A stretch of 64,000 nt of DNA from Lojkania enalia (Eukaryota > Ascomycota > Dothideomycetes > Pleosporales), in NCBI GenBank assembly GCA_010094045.1, contig ML986584.1, positions 496,001 through 560,000 of the forward strand, written 5' to 3'. Made by a program: the position numbers and the translations under genes. This document shows positions 34,196-45,330 of this stretch, piece by piece (position 1 is the first letter of the stretch; every line of letters begins with the position of its first letter). Under the pieces are notes generated by a model. It made no database searches and was not told the origin of the DNA. It was given only the letters and a program-made list of their open reading frames with translations.

Positions 34196-36880
34196 CGTGG
34201 AAACTAACTCTCGCGGGAAATAAAGCTACGGAAACACGAAATGAGTGTTACTGAGAGAATGAAGGGCAGTAACCCTGTGTGTACAGCGAAGGACGGTTGG
34301 CGACGACAACGAAAGAATGAAGTGTTTGCAGGCGTGGAAGACAAACAGCGGCCGGACGTGATTCTTAAAGCAGGTGGCAGGCCTGGTTCCGCAGGGAAGG
34401 CGCGCAGTGTCACGTGCGACGTAGGGCAGGAGCGATAATTCTAGGGTCGGAAGTGAAAGGCCCAGCACCCTCACGACACAACTCCCCTGCTCTTCAATTG
34501 CGGCTTCAAACTCAGACACGTAGGGTAGGGGGATATCACAGACTCCAAGGGGTGGAAAAGGATGTAGACTCGACAATTGTTCCGGGGCATCGCGCTTTAA
34601 GACTTTGGTAGAGGGTGGTTAGGGAGGGGGAGGCTGGGGTACATCCACTTCACCAATCTTGATGGCAGAAGTGACGCAAGAAAGGACCACTTAAGTACAA
34701 ATGGCAAGGAAAACGCTACACTGGTGCATGGTGCATGGTGCATGGAGCGCCGCCTCAGCGGCCCGCGCTGTTTGGGCCATGGATCTAGGGACTAAAATCT
34801 TCAGGCAGAGGGGAAGCGCGCATCTGGGGCCCGGTGGCGCCAATCAACGCTGGATCAGGTAGAACAACCAGAGATCGATGCTCATCCTAGACCCGGGGCT
34901 GGGCCATAGGGCGAAATGGGTTTTGATGAATTGGCCCAAGAGCCGCAAATGCGTGCGACTTGCCGCGCTACGTGCAGCAGAGAGGACAGATCGGGTCCAG
35001 CGAAAGAGAAGTAGGCCTGCAGGATTGCAACGGTGATGACAGGCGCTGGCGTATCGGCGATACAAGCAGCAGGTTGTTGTCCAGCAACAGCTGGCGGAGC
35101 CTTCAGCGCCGCCGCGGGTGTCTTTCCGACCATGGGACGAGGTCGAACTGCAGGCCTCTGCCAGTGAGGCGACAAACTAAGCGCGGCTTGGCGGTTTCAC
35201 AAACAACCGTCTGCAGATCGTCTCCTGGCCACTTGCTCCACACTTGTCTCCTGTCCACCATGCACGACCAGCGCACGCCTGGGTTCGTCTTCACGGTGCC
35301 TGCTTCTGCTAAATCCCAAGTGTTCGCCCTTGCGCCTAGACCAACGATTCGAAGCTGCAATGTGTTCCGTTCGTTCACCTGCATCGTCCGCACAGTCACT
35401 GTTAAACTTAATCTGGAACCGGCTTTTTCAAATCTCGACCATTTGATTGTCAGGATCCACAAATAGATTACTCGTCACCTGCAATATTTCATCCGGAATG
35501 GGGATGTTTGCCGAATGCATCCACTCAAAGCCTGCGACTAGTTTCCTGTTTCAACAGCGGATGACATTGATTTGGGCACGATTTAGCGTCCTTGTCATGG
35601 TGGACACGCGAGGACCCGTCGGCGAGCAACCTGCTGCATCACAACATCGTGTGTAAAGTGCACAGCATCCACGCCAAACCCCTTGCCCTGGCCGGATGGC
35701 CAACGAAAAGCATAACGAGAATCGGTCAGCGTGTGATTCGGGAACTAGATCCAGTGCCTTGTAACCATGCCGGTCGTGCCGCGGTAACGGCGCCGTGTGA
35801 CTAAGCACCTGCAACTTCACCTCTCATGCAACACCCGAAGCCAAAGCCAACGCTTCTCCTGTCTGTCTGGCCGACCGGCTACGCTTCGCTTCTGTTGTAC
35901 TGTCTCTGTCAGCCTCTGCCCGTCTCTGCCCGTCTATGGTGTGTTCCTTCTGCACCTAAAGAGGCTAGAACGAATACGTCTGGGGACGGACGCGCACGAA
36001 GCCAGCTGTTCCTATGCATTGACCGTATCGGTGCAGCCCGAGTGTGGCGATCTTTGCGCACTACGAAAATCTCTCAGGATCATTTAGCACTGGTGCAATT
36101 ACCGCAGCGAAGGTTACTACATCTGTACCGTATGTGTAGCGGGCCTCAAGAATAGGGTTGAAAAATCATTTAACCAATGCCATTCAGATCCTGAATCTCG
36201 AGTAGTTGCCTCTTACAATCGAACAAAGTATTTGCCTAGAAGTCCTAGCTACATACCAGCTTTGTGATGGGACACCTGTGGTCGGTGGTCCTCATCGCGA
36301 CCAAGATCATCACCTCCGCAAATCTGTCGAGCTATGAACTGTGGCTCTCTTTCACGGTTGGATCAACATGTGTTCGCAAGGCTGCCATCCATAACCAGAG
36401 CTTCGCGTGCTTGACTCCAGCATAATCACGAGCATTCTTGGCAGAGACTACTAGCTTGCCGACACTCCCGAAAGACACGCCGGAAAGCCACCCCCGTCAT
36501 CAATTCTATTTGAATTTTTGCCTTTTACTAGGTTGGGCTTTGTATGCATAGGGAATCTTAACTGCGGTTACAACCCTTCTTATCAACGACTTTACGCTAT
36601 GAGTTCTGAAACCTTTCTTTGTAGCCTATTCTATGGCTACCATCTCTTGCTATTAGCCTAGATTTTAGGCCGACTGAGAACACCGGGCATGCTTACTCTC
36701 CTACCAATCTACCGTATACATTTCGGAGATTGATGTACACAACTCATCCGGGTAAATGCAGTACACAAGTGTCATCTCAAGGAAACACAATGTGATGGAT
36801 GTTAAGTTTCTCGCTAACCGCTCTCATCTCTTAAAGCCGTTAGGCTATCTGCGCACAGACTATCACATACACCATTCACC
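34196..36880. other. Gene-free stretch before the tRNA
   Basis: About 2.7 kb with overlapping medium frames on both strands in its GC-richer part (34200-36160), none with a recognisable domain or intron structure. The first few hundred bases are the S41 promoter. A triplicated octamer GGTGCATG occurs at about 34725-34743. Confidence 0.45.
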
Positions 36881-36890
36881 AAAAAGAAAA
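36881..36890 (-). terminator. Probable RNA polymerase III terminator
   Basis: On the minus strand the sequence reads TTTTCTTTTT about 40 nt after the tRNA-Ala 3' end. T runs of this kind end pol III transcripts. The distance is larger than usual, so this is tentative. Confidence 0.4.
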
Positions 36891-36929
36891 TTCTTCAACC
36901 CAGTGACGACCGACGGGTAGCAATAGTAT

Positions 36930-37001
36930 TGGACTTGCTGGGAATCGAACCCAGGACCTTTCCCATGCTAAGGGAAAATTATACCACTAAACCACAAGCC
37001 C
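36930..37001 (-). tRNA. tRNA-Ala (anticodon AGC)
   Basis: 72 nt on the minus strand fold as a full cloverleaf. The acceptor stem GGGCTTG pairs with CAAGTCC (one G-U) and is followed by discriminator A. The anticodon stem TTCCC/GGGAA encloses the loop TTAGCAT, giving anticodon AGC. The T arm CTGGGTTCGATTCCCAG is perfect and supplies the B box; TGGTTTAGTGG is the A box. There is no intron. The D loop TGGTTTAGTGGTATAATT is of the form common in Pezizomycotina alanine tRNAs. It is intact although it stands at the edge of the decayed AT-rich block. Confidence 0.93.
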
Positions 37002-37460
37002 ATTTCGTATTATAATTATAATTCTCCATTTACAATCTCCTAGAGTCCGGAAAATCTTGCGGGCAAGTCTATACAGTGGTAGATTGCTTCACATCTTCCC
37101 ATCTATCATGTAATTCAAGAATATTGTTAGTTCGAATTGTACGGGGAGTAGAGAGTATTAGGCATAGTCTGATGCAACATAAAGTAAGAAAAGGGGGAAG
37201 CGAAACTTCGGAACTCGAATTCAGATAATCGCGTGTTTAAGATCCAAGCACTATTACAGGAACCATCTTTCGAAAATCACCCTGACAGTCACCGGTTGCG
37301 CCAATTACGCTTCAGAATGCCTTAACCTTTCAGTTGGCTCAGCATAACAGCTTCTCTTCGTCCTCCCTCCGGCCTCCCAGTTGGGAGCTGTACTTTTATG
37401 TAGGTAGTTATATCCCACTACCTACATTACTTTCTATCTCCTTTTACTTATATCAAAATC
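37002..37460. other. AT-rich sequence next to the tRNA
   Basis: No gene or RNA is seen. Composition becomes distinctly richer in A and T from here to about 39.2 kb. Confidence 0.45.
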
Positions 37461-38180
37461 ATGACTATCTTTTCATGTGTTACAATTATAGATACTAGAC
37501 AGACTCTTTCAATTTCTCTTTCCGACGCTGTCCAAGCTTACGAAAATAACAGAGTCAAGCAGATAATGGTCGTATAGAAACGCTTTGCTGTCTATCTACC
37601 ACCCCCGGCTAATAATATAGAGGCTAAGAGCCATTTAGTTCTGGTCTTCCATCAATAGATTATATCAAGACATATCTATTGTAATGGGGATTTTGGCAAG
37701 TCTGCCGAGTACGATTTCTTACTACTATACGGTAGCAAGTTATCCAGTTGCAGGTTGTATCGGATACCGTCGCACAATATAAAACTACGCCGGGTATCAG
37801 CCGATATATCCTTTCCCTGTGTATACAAATATGGCCTGCTGGCCATTCTCAATCAAAGCAGTTCAGTTCCTCATATCCCCCCGGAAACAAGATTCCACTC
37901 TCACCCACATACATTATATAGAGTCGAGACAGCCCAAGAGAGACTTGGGGCAAAGATAAAGTTGCGACGTTACAAAAGCTAATAACTATATATAAGCAAA
38001 CGCTTTTAGATTTATCCGAACACCCTTATGGGAGTCCTAACAGCTGAAAGGATGTAACTACTGTGTATAAATATATCGACAACCTACACAGAATAGCAGG
38101 TGCTTCTACTCGTACGCGACCTAAACCTGTAGCGCCGTTTACAAATTCTAAAGCTATAATATTTTTCCTCTAGCTCTGCG
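37461..38180 (+). pseudogene. Unrecognised coding relic interrupted by an LTR
   Basis: From the ATG at 37461 the frame reads MTIFSCVTIIDTRQTLSISL and on through DAVQAYENNRVKQ, broken by TAG codons; after the LTR at 37680..37909 a second coding-like piece begins near 37945 (TWGKDKVATLQKLITIYKQ, then a TGA, then KDVTTVYKYIDNLHRIAG). Amino-acid composition looks like real protein, but I recognise no family. Whether the two parts were once one gene split by the LTR is not decided by the sequence. A transposable-element origin is as likely as a host gene. Confidence 0.3.
37680..37909 (+). repeat. 230-bp LTR, copy A
   Basis: Begins TGTAATGGGGATTT and ends TCTCACCCACA. It shares long matching stretches with copies at 47075..47305 and 48800..49029, such as CTGCCGAGTACGATTT and GTATCGGATACC. 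TGT...ACA ends are typical of retrotransposon LTRs. Flanking pentamers (TCTAT / TACAT) do not match, so the duplication is lost or the copy is rearranged. Confidence 0.8.
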
Positions 38181-39632
38181 ATAAGTTTCCCTACATTTAT
38201 CCGCAAATAATAATACGTCTTACCTTTTAGATTCAGTTAGCCACCTTCTAGGGTCTTCGTCCTAGAGAAGTTGTTTAATCTACCTCCTATCAGCTCTTGG
38301 ATAAAGGGATTATATATAGAGATTTCAACCTCTCGCTTACTAAAAAGGAAGATTTACTAAGGTTTCAAATCAAGATTAGATTACGAAATCGGAAATTTTA
38401 ACGCAATTAAGAAAGGAAGGTATTAGTTATATAACGATTAATATAATTATAGGTAATAGTACTAATTAAATTACAGGTAATTTATTACTCTATATAAAGA
38501 AATAGAACCTACTCAGCAATTTTATATATCCTATTCCATTCTTTCCATCTATAACTCTTCAAGAAGAAGTCTACATAAATTAGAGGACTAGTACGGATTT
38601 CGCAAATCGTTAGATACCGTCTACTGCCTTATCTAGAGAATACCACACTAGCGAAGATAAAAAGAGTCTTCTAGTAATTCCTTAACTTCTATTTCTCTCT
38701 TTATACTACCTGATATGTCCTCAGAAATCTGCCATTAAAAACACCTAGTGTGAAACGGCGCTTTTCTAATCTCTACAGCACGGGCGGGAGGGTATCTCAA
38801 TCAAGGTAAACGCATCTTTGGCGAGTATAAAGTTGATCTATGAAAATTCGTAGAGCACACCTACACTATTAGCAGAAGGGAACTTAGAGTCACAAGCAAT
38901 TGGCTACTAATAATAGATTATTATCCTATATGCAGCTAGTAAACATAATGTTCTATAACAGTTAACAGAGTGATTGTTGCCTGCATATCCTATAAGAGGG
39001 AGAGGTTGGGGTAATGTATCGAACCAAACCAAACTAGTTAAATAGCTTGACATGCGACGTTCTCAAAAAGTGCCATGAGGTTACCACAAGCTCAAATCTC
39101 ATTCATTGCCTTCATCATTGCATTCCCTATGAATCGTAATGTCTTAGCTTAGCCGCCCATAATCTGTATTAGTGGGCTGCTATCTGCACTATAGATATCG
39201 CTAATCTACAGGTTCGCCGCCATCCCGAGGGCTCGCAGAGCTCGCAGTCTTTCTGTCCTCAGCTATCCTTCGCGAAATCCCTTCCAACTATGAAAGCTGT
39301 GAGAAATGTTCACTTCAAACATTGTGCCTTGAATATCACCACGCTGAATTTTCCTCAAATATTTACGATGCTGGAGACTAAAAATATGCAACTAGCTTCT
39401 TGGAAGTCAATCTTGGTTTCCATGAAACTGGGAAAAAAAAAAAAAAAAAAATTTTTTCCTTTTTTATATATATATTTTCTTACTCAGATCAATATGTACT
39501 CAAACGCGATTATGTCGGGAGTTCTAGGTGAGTGTAGATGTTATTGTATCTTCTACTTTATAGTTTTCGTACAAGAGCGGAGGGGAACTCGGACTAGATA
39601 TTTCAAATTCATCACTGATTTTTTTTGGAAGG
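37910..39632. other. AT-rich decayed block
   Basis: Very AT-rich sequence (for example 38390-38500 is nearly all A/T dinucleotides) with no intact frame. It looks like repeat sequence worn by C-to-T change. Confidence 0.5.
39433..39457. repeat. Poly(A)19-poly(T)6 tract
   Basis: An A run passes directly into a T run, followed by further T-rich and TATATA sequence. Two similar tracts lie at 52869..52906 and 54727..54754. Confidence 0.85.
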
Positions 39633-40690
39633 TTGAATCTTCAGTTTTTTCTGTGGAAAGATCTTCTTCGATTCAATCTCCACCCAGACATCACCAAGAG
39701 TCTTGGCCCACACGCGCGCATCACCGACGTTGCAACCGGTACAGGGTGAGTCCTTCGGCACTTGAAGAGATTGTCGAGGTTAGCTGCTAACTCGATACGC
39801 ACTCTCTATCGGAACAGCGTTTGGATGGTTGATCTTGCGCGTGAGCTACCGTCAACGACCATACTTCACGACTTTGATATCGATCTTGGACAGTACCCAC
39901 CCGCTGAAGGTTTCCCCTGCAACGTACATATCTCAAATTGGGGCATGTTTACCCCGCCTCCATCCGAACTAGTCGGTAAGTTCGATGTTGTTCACTTGCG
40001 TCTTGCCACTCTCGTTATCAAGAATAACAATCCCACAACCATCATCTCGAATGTGGCACAACTTTTGAGTAGGTCTATAGGCATGATAAGTGCGCCTTAG
40101 CTCACTTCGTACGCTCTTGCGCCTAGTGTTGTTGGCTCTCCTGGCTAACAATTAATGCTCGCAGGGCTTGGCGGTTATCGTCAATGGGATGAAATAGACA
40201 CGGAGGGATTGTACATCGACACCCCAGCATCAGTGGATTTTGAAGCGGTAAGCAAACTGTTCCGCGCGACTAAGATTCCTAAGGGGAGGAGAGAGCGTGA
40301 TGAGTAAGTCATTGTACATCCTTGAATATTTTCAATAGACGTCTGAACTCTAACATGCATACTACTGCGTAGCTGGAAATGAAACCTTGGCTCTTATTTG
40401 AGCGCTCAAGGCTTCTCGAAAAGCGACCCTCACATATATAGGTATGATGGCGCGGTCTCTCAGTACTGGCACGACATATGAGTAAAAATGATTGCACGTG
40501 ATGGCGAGATTCCTCCTTATGCGTTACTAGGTACATGGTTTCATAGGAAGAATTTATCACCCGCGTCATGGGTGGGGTAAAGCAGAACTGCGAGCTCATC
40601 AATAGCGCGGTGGAGGAGACGCGCAATGGTGTGCATGTTATATCCCGAGATGGTTTGGATGGCTTTGAAGGAGTAGATATTGCAGATTGA
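39633..40690 (+). pseudogene. Broken LaeA-like SAM-dependent methyltransferase
   Basis: Exon pieces follow each other with good splice sites: 39633..39745 (FNLHPDITKSLGPHARITDV then ATGTG, the SAM glycine-rich motif I), 39818..40068 (VWMVDLARELPSTTILHDFD; FDVVHLRLATLVIKN), 40165..40303 (LGGYRQWDEIDTEGLYID), 40373..40481 and 40547..40690 (EEFITRVMGGVKQNCELINS). This is the fungal class often found in secondary-metabolite clusters. The fourth exon contains TGA at 40380..40382 (W-K-stop-N-L) and again TGA at 40479..40481 just before a donor; CGA (Arg) would fit both places by single C-to-T changes. The 5' end is not clear and no start codon can be chosen. The rest of the frame is well preserved, so inactivation seems recent. 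Confidence 0.75.
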
Positions 40691-40808
40691 GTAGTGAATC
40701 GAACTTGATTAGTTTCCTTGTGGATACAATATGCCCCGATTGAAGCGGTAACTGAAACCTGATGCGTGAAACACTATTTCTACAAAGATGTTTGCAAAGA
40801 TGCGCTCG

Positions 40809-41818
40809 TTATAGACTCTCTCCCTGGAGCCATTTGACAATGATGTCTGCGCAACGCTCATGAGCGATGTCCAACATGATATGGTGGCCACTCCTTGATA
40901 GTTCAACATATAAGACTTCCTCTTCATCTTGACAGACTGAACGGTAGGCATCAAAGTTCTTCTACGACACTTCGCCTAATATTAGAACGTCCTACTCGGC
41001 GGAGATGCACAACACCTTGCGGCCAATGGGTGGATTGTCGCGGCCTATGGCAGCTAGTACGGCATCGGGCCGAGCAAGGGGCCAGATGATCTCAATGGAC
41101 ACACGGATGCTCTCAAGGCGGCCTTTGCTATTGCGAATCCAACCTTGTACGACGTCTCCCGGGGCATCGGGAGAAAAGAACTTATTACGGACTTGAGCCG
41201 GGGTGTCAACGCCCGTATTGATCTAGGGGGTGAAGAATGAGAGCAGCCGGGGCTCCAGGTTTGAGGTGCGGTTCGGGCCGGGTTCTTAGCCGCCTGTGTT
41301 TTCGCTAATGCCGACTCTGCCGCCTGCCAGTTGTGGGCCACATCCATTCCACCACCCGATAGAGGTGCCGATGCCAGCAATACCAATCCCGCAATCTTGT
41401 GCCTCTGAGCATCCTGTGCCCCCCACACCATCAGCACTCGCTACAGCACGCCGCCCCCCATCGAGTGCCCGACGAGTACCGGGGTAGCGTCCGGGTGCTC
41501 CTTTGCGGGAAGATGAATGCCCGCCAGAACGTCGGCCACGTACGAATCAAGGCTGGTTAGCGCATGGAAGACGAACGTGCCGGGCTACCATGACCGTCCA
41601 TGGCCCCTCAAGGACAGTGCGTAGGATGGGTACCCCGCGCGGGCAATCAGCGGCAGGACAGCATTGAAGCAGGCGGCAGCATAGTGCACACCGTGGACAA
41701 AAAGAAGCGGCTGCTGCTTCGTGGGTGGATGAGGCAAGCAAGCTAATAATTCAAGAGGTCCTGAGGGCGTAGCGGTCTGAAGGGTTTCAAGCGGGGGTGT
41801 TTCTGCTAATGGCTGCAT
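40809..41818 (-). pseudogene. Broken alpha/beta hydrolase
   Basis: The frame starts at ATG 41818 (MQPLAETPPLETLQ). It shows PLLFVHGVHYAAACF (oxyanion HG), LRGHGRSW, the nucleophile elbow VLVGHSMGGGVL and KIAGLVLLASAPLSGGG. C-terminal pieces are QVRNKFFSPDAPGDVVQGW and KVLCISAE, then, after a probable intron, ELSRSGHHIMLDIAHERCAD with the catalytic His, ending at 40809. Stops interrupt it at 41585..41587, 41441..41443, 41223..41225 and 40992..40994, all TAG. There is also a frame change between AKTQAAKN and the next piece, near 41285. Each TAG can derive from CAG (or TGG) by a single transition. It is unmistakably an alpha/beta hydrolase; the substrate is unknown. It lies tail-to-tail with the methyltransferase relic, about 120 bp away. 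Confidence 0.8.
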
Positions 41819-42148
41819 AGTCTGCTGCTAACTAACGAAGACGAACGAAACCGGTGAGTGATTTTGGCAGAAGAAGGACACAATGGTGAAGGGAAAATTG
41901 ACTTGACTTGACTGGTGTGCGACGCACGGCTAATATAGCTTGAGACACTTAGGAACATGTGGTTCACGTGTCTGCTTACGTAGGCACACGGGAAGCAAGG
42001 GGTTTCTTTTTATTTTTCTATTTCTCATTTATAGGCTATACGTAGCTTCTGGAATCCTAGTGGTTTCCTTTAACCACGCCCAAGTCCCGTGGCTTTGTCA
42101 ACACAATCTTCAGGTCTTCCCAAGGGAGTGGTCGTGAGATACCCAACG
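41819..42148. other. Gap between hydrolase and P450 relics
   Basis: 330 bp holding the former hydrolase promoter and the P450 3' side. Nothing else seen. Confidence 0.45.
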
Positions 42149-43866
42149 TCAATGAGCTCTCATCCGAGGAAATGTTTGGCTAGAGAATTCTAGCTGCGCA
42201 TTGTACCGGTTCAGCATGACAGCCACAAACGAAAAGATCTCCTGCATGGCGAAGAATCGACCAGGGCAGTACGTCTTGCCGCCGCCATATGGCTTGAAGC
42301 TGGCGCAGCTTGTCAGCTCGGTCCGCTCCTCAAAGCGTCTTGCGTCGAACCGGTCAGAATCCGCCCCAAACATTCCTGCATCATCGTGCAGCTGGCACAT
42401 AGGCACTAGCGCGAAATTACCACCTTTGAGTACCTTGTCTCCAACCTGCGTATCCGTTTCAACCTTGCGGAAGGCAAGATCTCGCTTTCGCAGCCGTAAT
42501 GCCTCGTTGTAAACGGAGCGCAGGAGCGGGCAGCGCTCTACAAGGTAGCCCATGTCGATATCCCCGTTATCGCTAACTACAGCGGACGTCTCCTCTATCA
42601 ACGCAGTGTGCAGCTACTTATCGAATAGAATATAACTCATAATCCAAAATGCAAGCTTGTACGCATTGGCGTCGCTACTTTAACCGAATGAACTTATTTA
42701 GCATAGATCCGTGTCTGAGATGAAAATAGTGGGTGCAAGAAATGGCATAGACACGTGAGATTGGGAAACTTACGTCCAGTGAACCATGAATAGCATCGCC
42801 GCAATGTCATCTTCGTGGATATTGCGTTGCTTATACTGATCTATCAACGTCGTGACAATCCAAGCCTCTTTCCTCCGCATCTCCTTAGGTAGCCGCTGAT
42901 AGATGGAGAATGCTCGTGTATACTTTTCCCGTAGCGCCTTAATCTCTCTAAAGCCAAGAAATGGCGAATCATACATGAGCTTCCACAGTTGATCTGTGAA
43001 GGTCCTCATGTCGTCCGTCATAGTTGGGTCGATAGCAAACAAGATCGGATCAAACAATGACAACTGCGTGGCATCGATCATTACCTGAGCGCACAAATCG
43101 TATAGCGAAAATGGATTCCTTGCGGAGGAGGCCGCCAGACCATGTTTGTCTATGAGTTCGTCCCATGAAGTAATATCCCTCAGAGATGCCTTATATTTCT
43201 TGATAAGCCCACCGAAAGTCGGATCCGGCAGCAAGTGCTGTTTGTGCAGGTCTTGCATGAGGTGAATAAGACATTTGCAGTATGGATTCACCACTGTGGT
43301 TTCTTCTGGACGAGCCCAAAGATCTTCCAACCGCTTCGGCGATACACCAAAGGAATGCAGAGTATAGTTTAAGAATCCGTCCCAGGAGAGTGTTGTTGTG
43401 TTTGAGTAGAAGCTCGTGACGTCTAGTGGAGACGTAATAACATAGTATACCTTTCCGAGGATTAAGATGGAGAATGGCTGGCGTGTGTTATTGAAGTATT
43501 TCCTGTGGATATCAGTACACCAGTCCCGCTCCGAAGTTAGCATGGTTTATAACGTACACACCTTTTGACATCAATAAACGGGAATTTTGAAAGAATCTGC
43601 CCGTATGGCCCACACCACCGTTAGAATATGGCTTAGAGACGAAAAGAAGGATACATACCAGAGTCTAATAATGATTTGGTTAGTCAACAGTATATCAAAA
43701 GTTCGTAAAGAAGCTTACATGGCATCAAGTAAGGCAAGTAAGGCGGATGATCTGACCAAAGTTGTGGAAGAAGAATAAACGTGGATGTCCACCATACAAC
43801 CCACAACCCTACCACAACGCATATCAATGACAATAAAATCAGACTTGTCGTCGAAATATTCGTCAA
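42149..43866 (-). pseudogene. Broken cytochrome P450
   Basis: Minus strand. An N-terminal membrane helix (SLILLSLICVVVGLWVVWW) is followed by DHPPYLPYLMP, then GHTGRFFQNSRLLMSKG, then the long exon from about 43510 to 42774 starting RKYFNNTRQPFSILILGKVY. The I-helix region is replaced by the short MLFMVHW type of CYP7/8-like fungal P450s. After the intron 42675..42773 comes AYKLAFWIMSYILFDK, then TAG at 42614..42616 (Gln expected), then the ExxR-bearing region LLRSVYNEALRLRKRDLAF and the heme loop FKPYGGGKTYCPGRFFAMQE with its Cys. The initiator reads TTG at 43866, and no AG acceptor is present just before the GHTGRF exon. So the gene seems broken in three ways. Relatives include sterol and steroid hydroxylase-like enzymes; the substrate is unknown. 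Confidence 0.8.
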
Positions 43867-45330
43867 CCGGGTCGGAGCCCATCCAAAACATGGACAAATA
43901 AGTGTGACAACATTTTCCTCGAATCTATTTAGAATCAAGCAATTTTTGACCTTGATTTGGAAGAAGCAAATGTCTATCAATTCAGTCTATCAAGACTAGC
44001 ATCTTTTAAGACAGCTATATATTGTCAACAACAAGCGTTGCTGGCCCTTCATCTCAGCTCAAGGCCACGACAGCCTGGCTTGCAGCGGCTCGTCCAGATA
44101 TCGAGCCAGGGAATGCAAGCAGCACGTAACGTTAGCGCGCAAGCCGATACTATGGCCTTCGCCGTAATTAGCGCCCAGTCTATTATGGGACAATGTTGCC
44201 CCATGTCTCGGGGTTGCTCGCGCTGCAATTTTTGATCAACTATGCTGAACTCCCTTCAGTTCAAGGGATCTTCACATTCTCTGTTATCTCCATTGGAGTC
44301 GGCCTGGCCATATCGCCCCTATGTCTGAAGCCCGAGCAGGGATTGATGCGGGAATTTAAAGCCCACTTGAGCGGGATATCATTCTATAAATGGCGTGCTA
44401 CACCTATGCCATCGGAATTAGCTCTAAAAGTGCTTAAGAGCTTGAGTTTCTTATTCTCGTGACTTGTAAAATTGGGCCGGAGGCTTGCATGCATGGAGCA
44501 AGTGATTCTCCGGCCTTGCTCTCGATTCCCCCCCCCCTTTTTCGCCCAAACTTCACGATTACGAGCAGATCTATCACATCTAGCATCCTCCCGGACAGCT
44601 TTTATCTGAGTTCTACGCTGCCTGCCTTCTCCTTGTAGGAATTACCTGTTGGTGGTCGAAGTTCTGTTGTTACTGGACCAGGTCCGATATGTTTGATTCC
44701 TTCTTCAAACTGTCTTTTGGCACCCAATGTGAGTGATCTTGGAATATATTTTCGGGAAAAAACAAGGAGACGGCGTTTCCCAGGCTGGTGACCGTTTACA
44801 TTCTGGCTCCTGCGCCGCGGTTTGCATGCGGCGAAGGCTTACTTCCGCAAAATAAGTTCTGCCCTGCCAATATTTTAGGTTGCACAATTCGCAGATTAAT
44901 GAGCTTACTGGGGGCCAAAATAGAAAAATGCGCTCAAATCCTGGTATGACAGTTTTCGCATGATCGTGGTTATTGGTGGGTTGGAAACAAAGCTGACCAC
45001 ATTTGGATTGCGCTGCCCCTTCCGGATTGATCGAGTGGCATTTGATGAGCGGTTCCACTAAATATTGCCAACTACAGATTGCCGCTTGTGCATGTTGTGT
45101 AAGCACGCCTTCTCGAAATCCTGCATATATAATTTTGATAACCCGAGTGAAGTAAGTAATCGGATTTTAGAATAGGATGTAGCACGGATGGGTTGCTTCA
45201 TTCAAGTACTAGGGCAGCCTCAAACTGTTCACTTTGCTTCAATTGAATAACATCGATGACTGACTTCTGTTGAGTCTCGCTAAACTTACACTATTAAGAT
45301 ATTCAAGGAACAAGTGCAACTTCGATCAAT
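43867..45330. other. Gap with a possible membrane-protein fragment
   Basis: A frame at 44193..44462 (+) reads like a transporter helix pair (GIFTFSVISIGVGLAISPL), perhaps a major-facilitator remnant, but too little remains to name it. The rest (44470-45300) shows nothing. Confidence 0.35.

Noticed and set aside
34960..35466. Open frame of 168 codons (+) with overlapping frames on both strands
   Set aside because: No recognisable domain; several frames are open at once, as in unselected GC-rich sequence.
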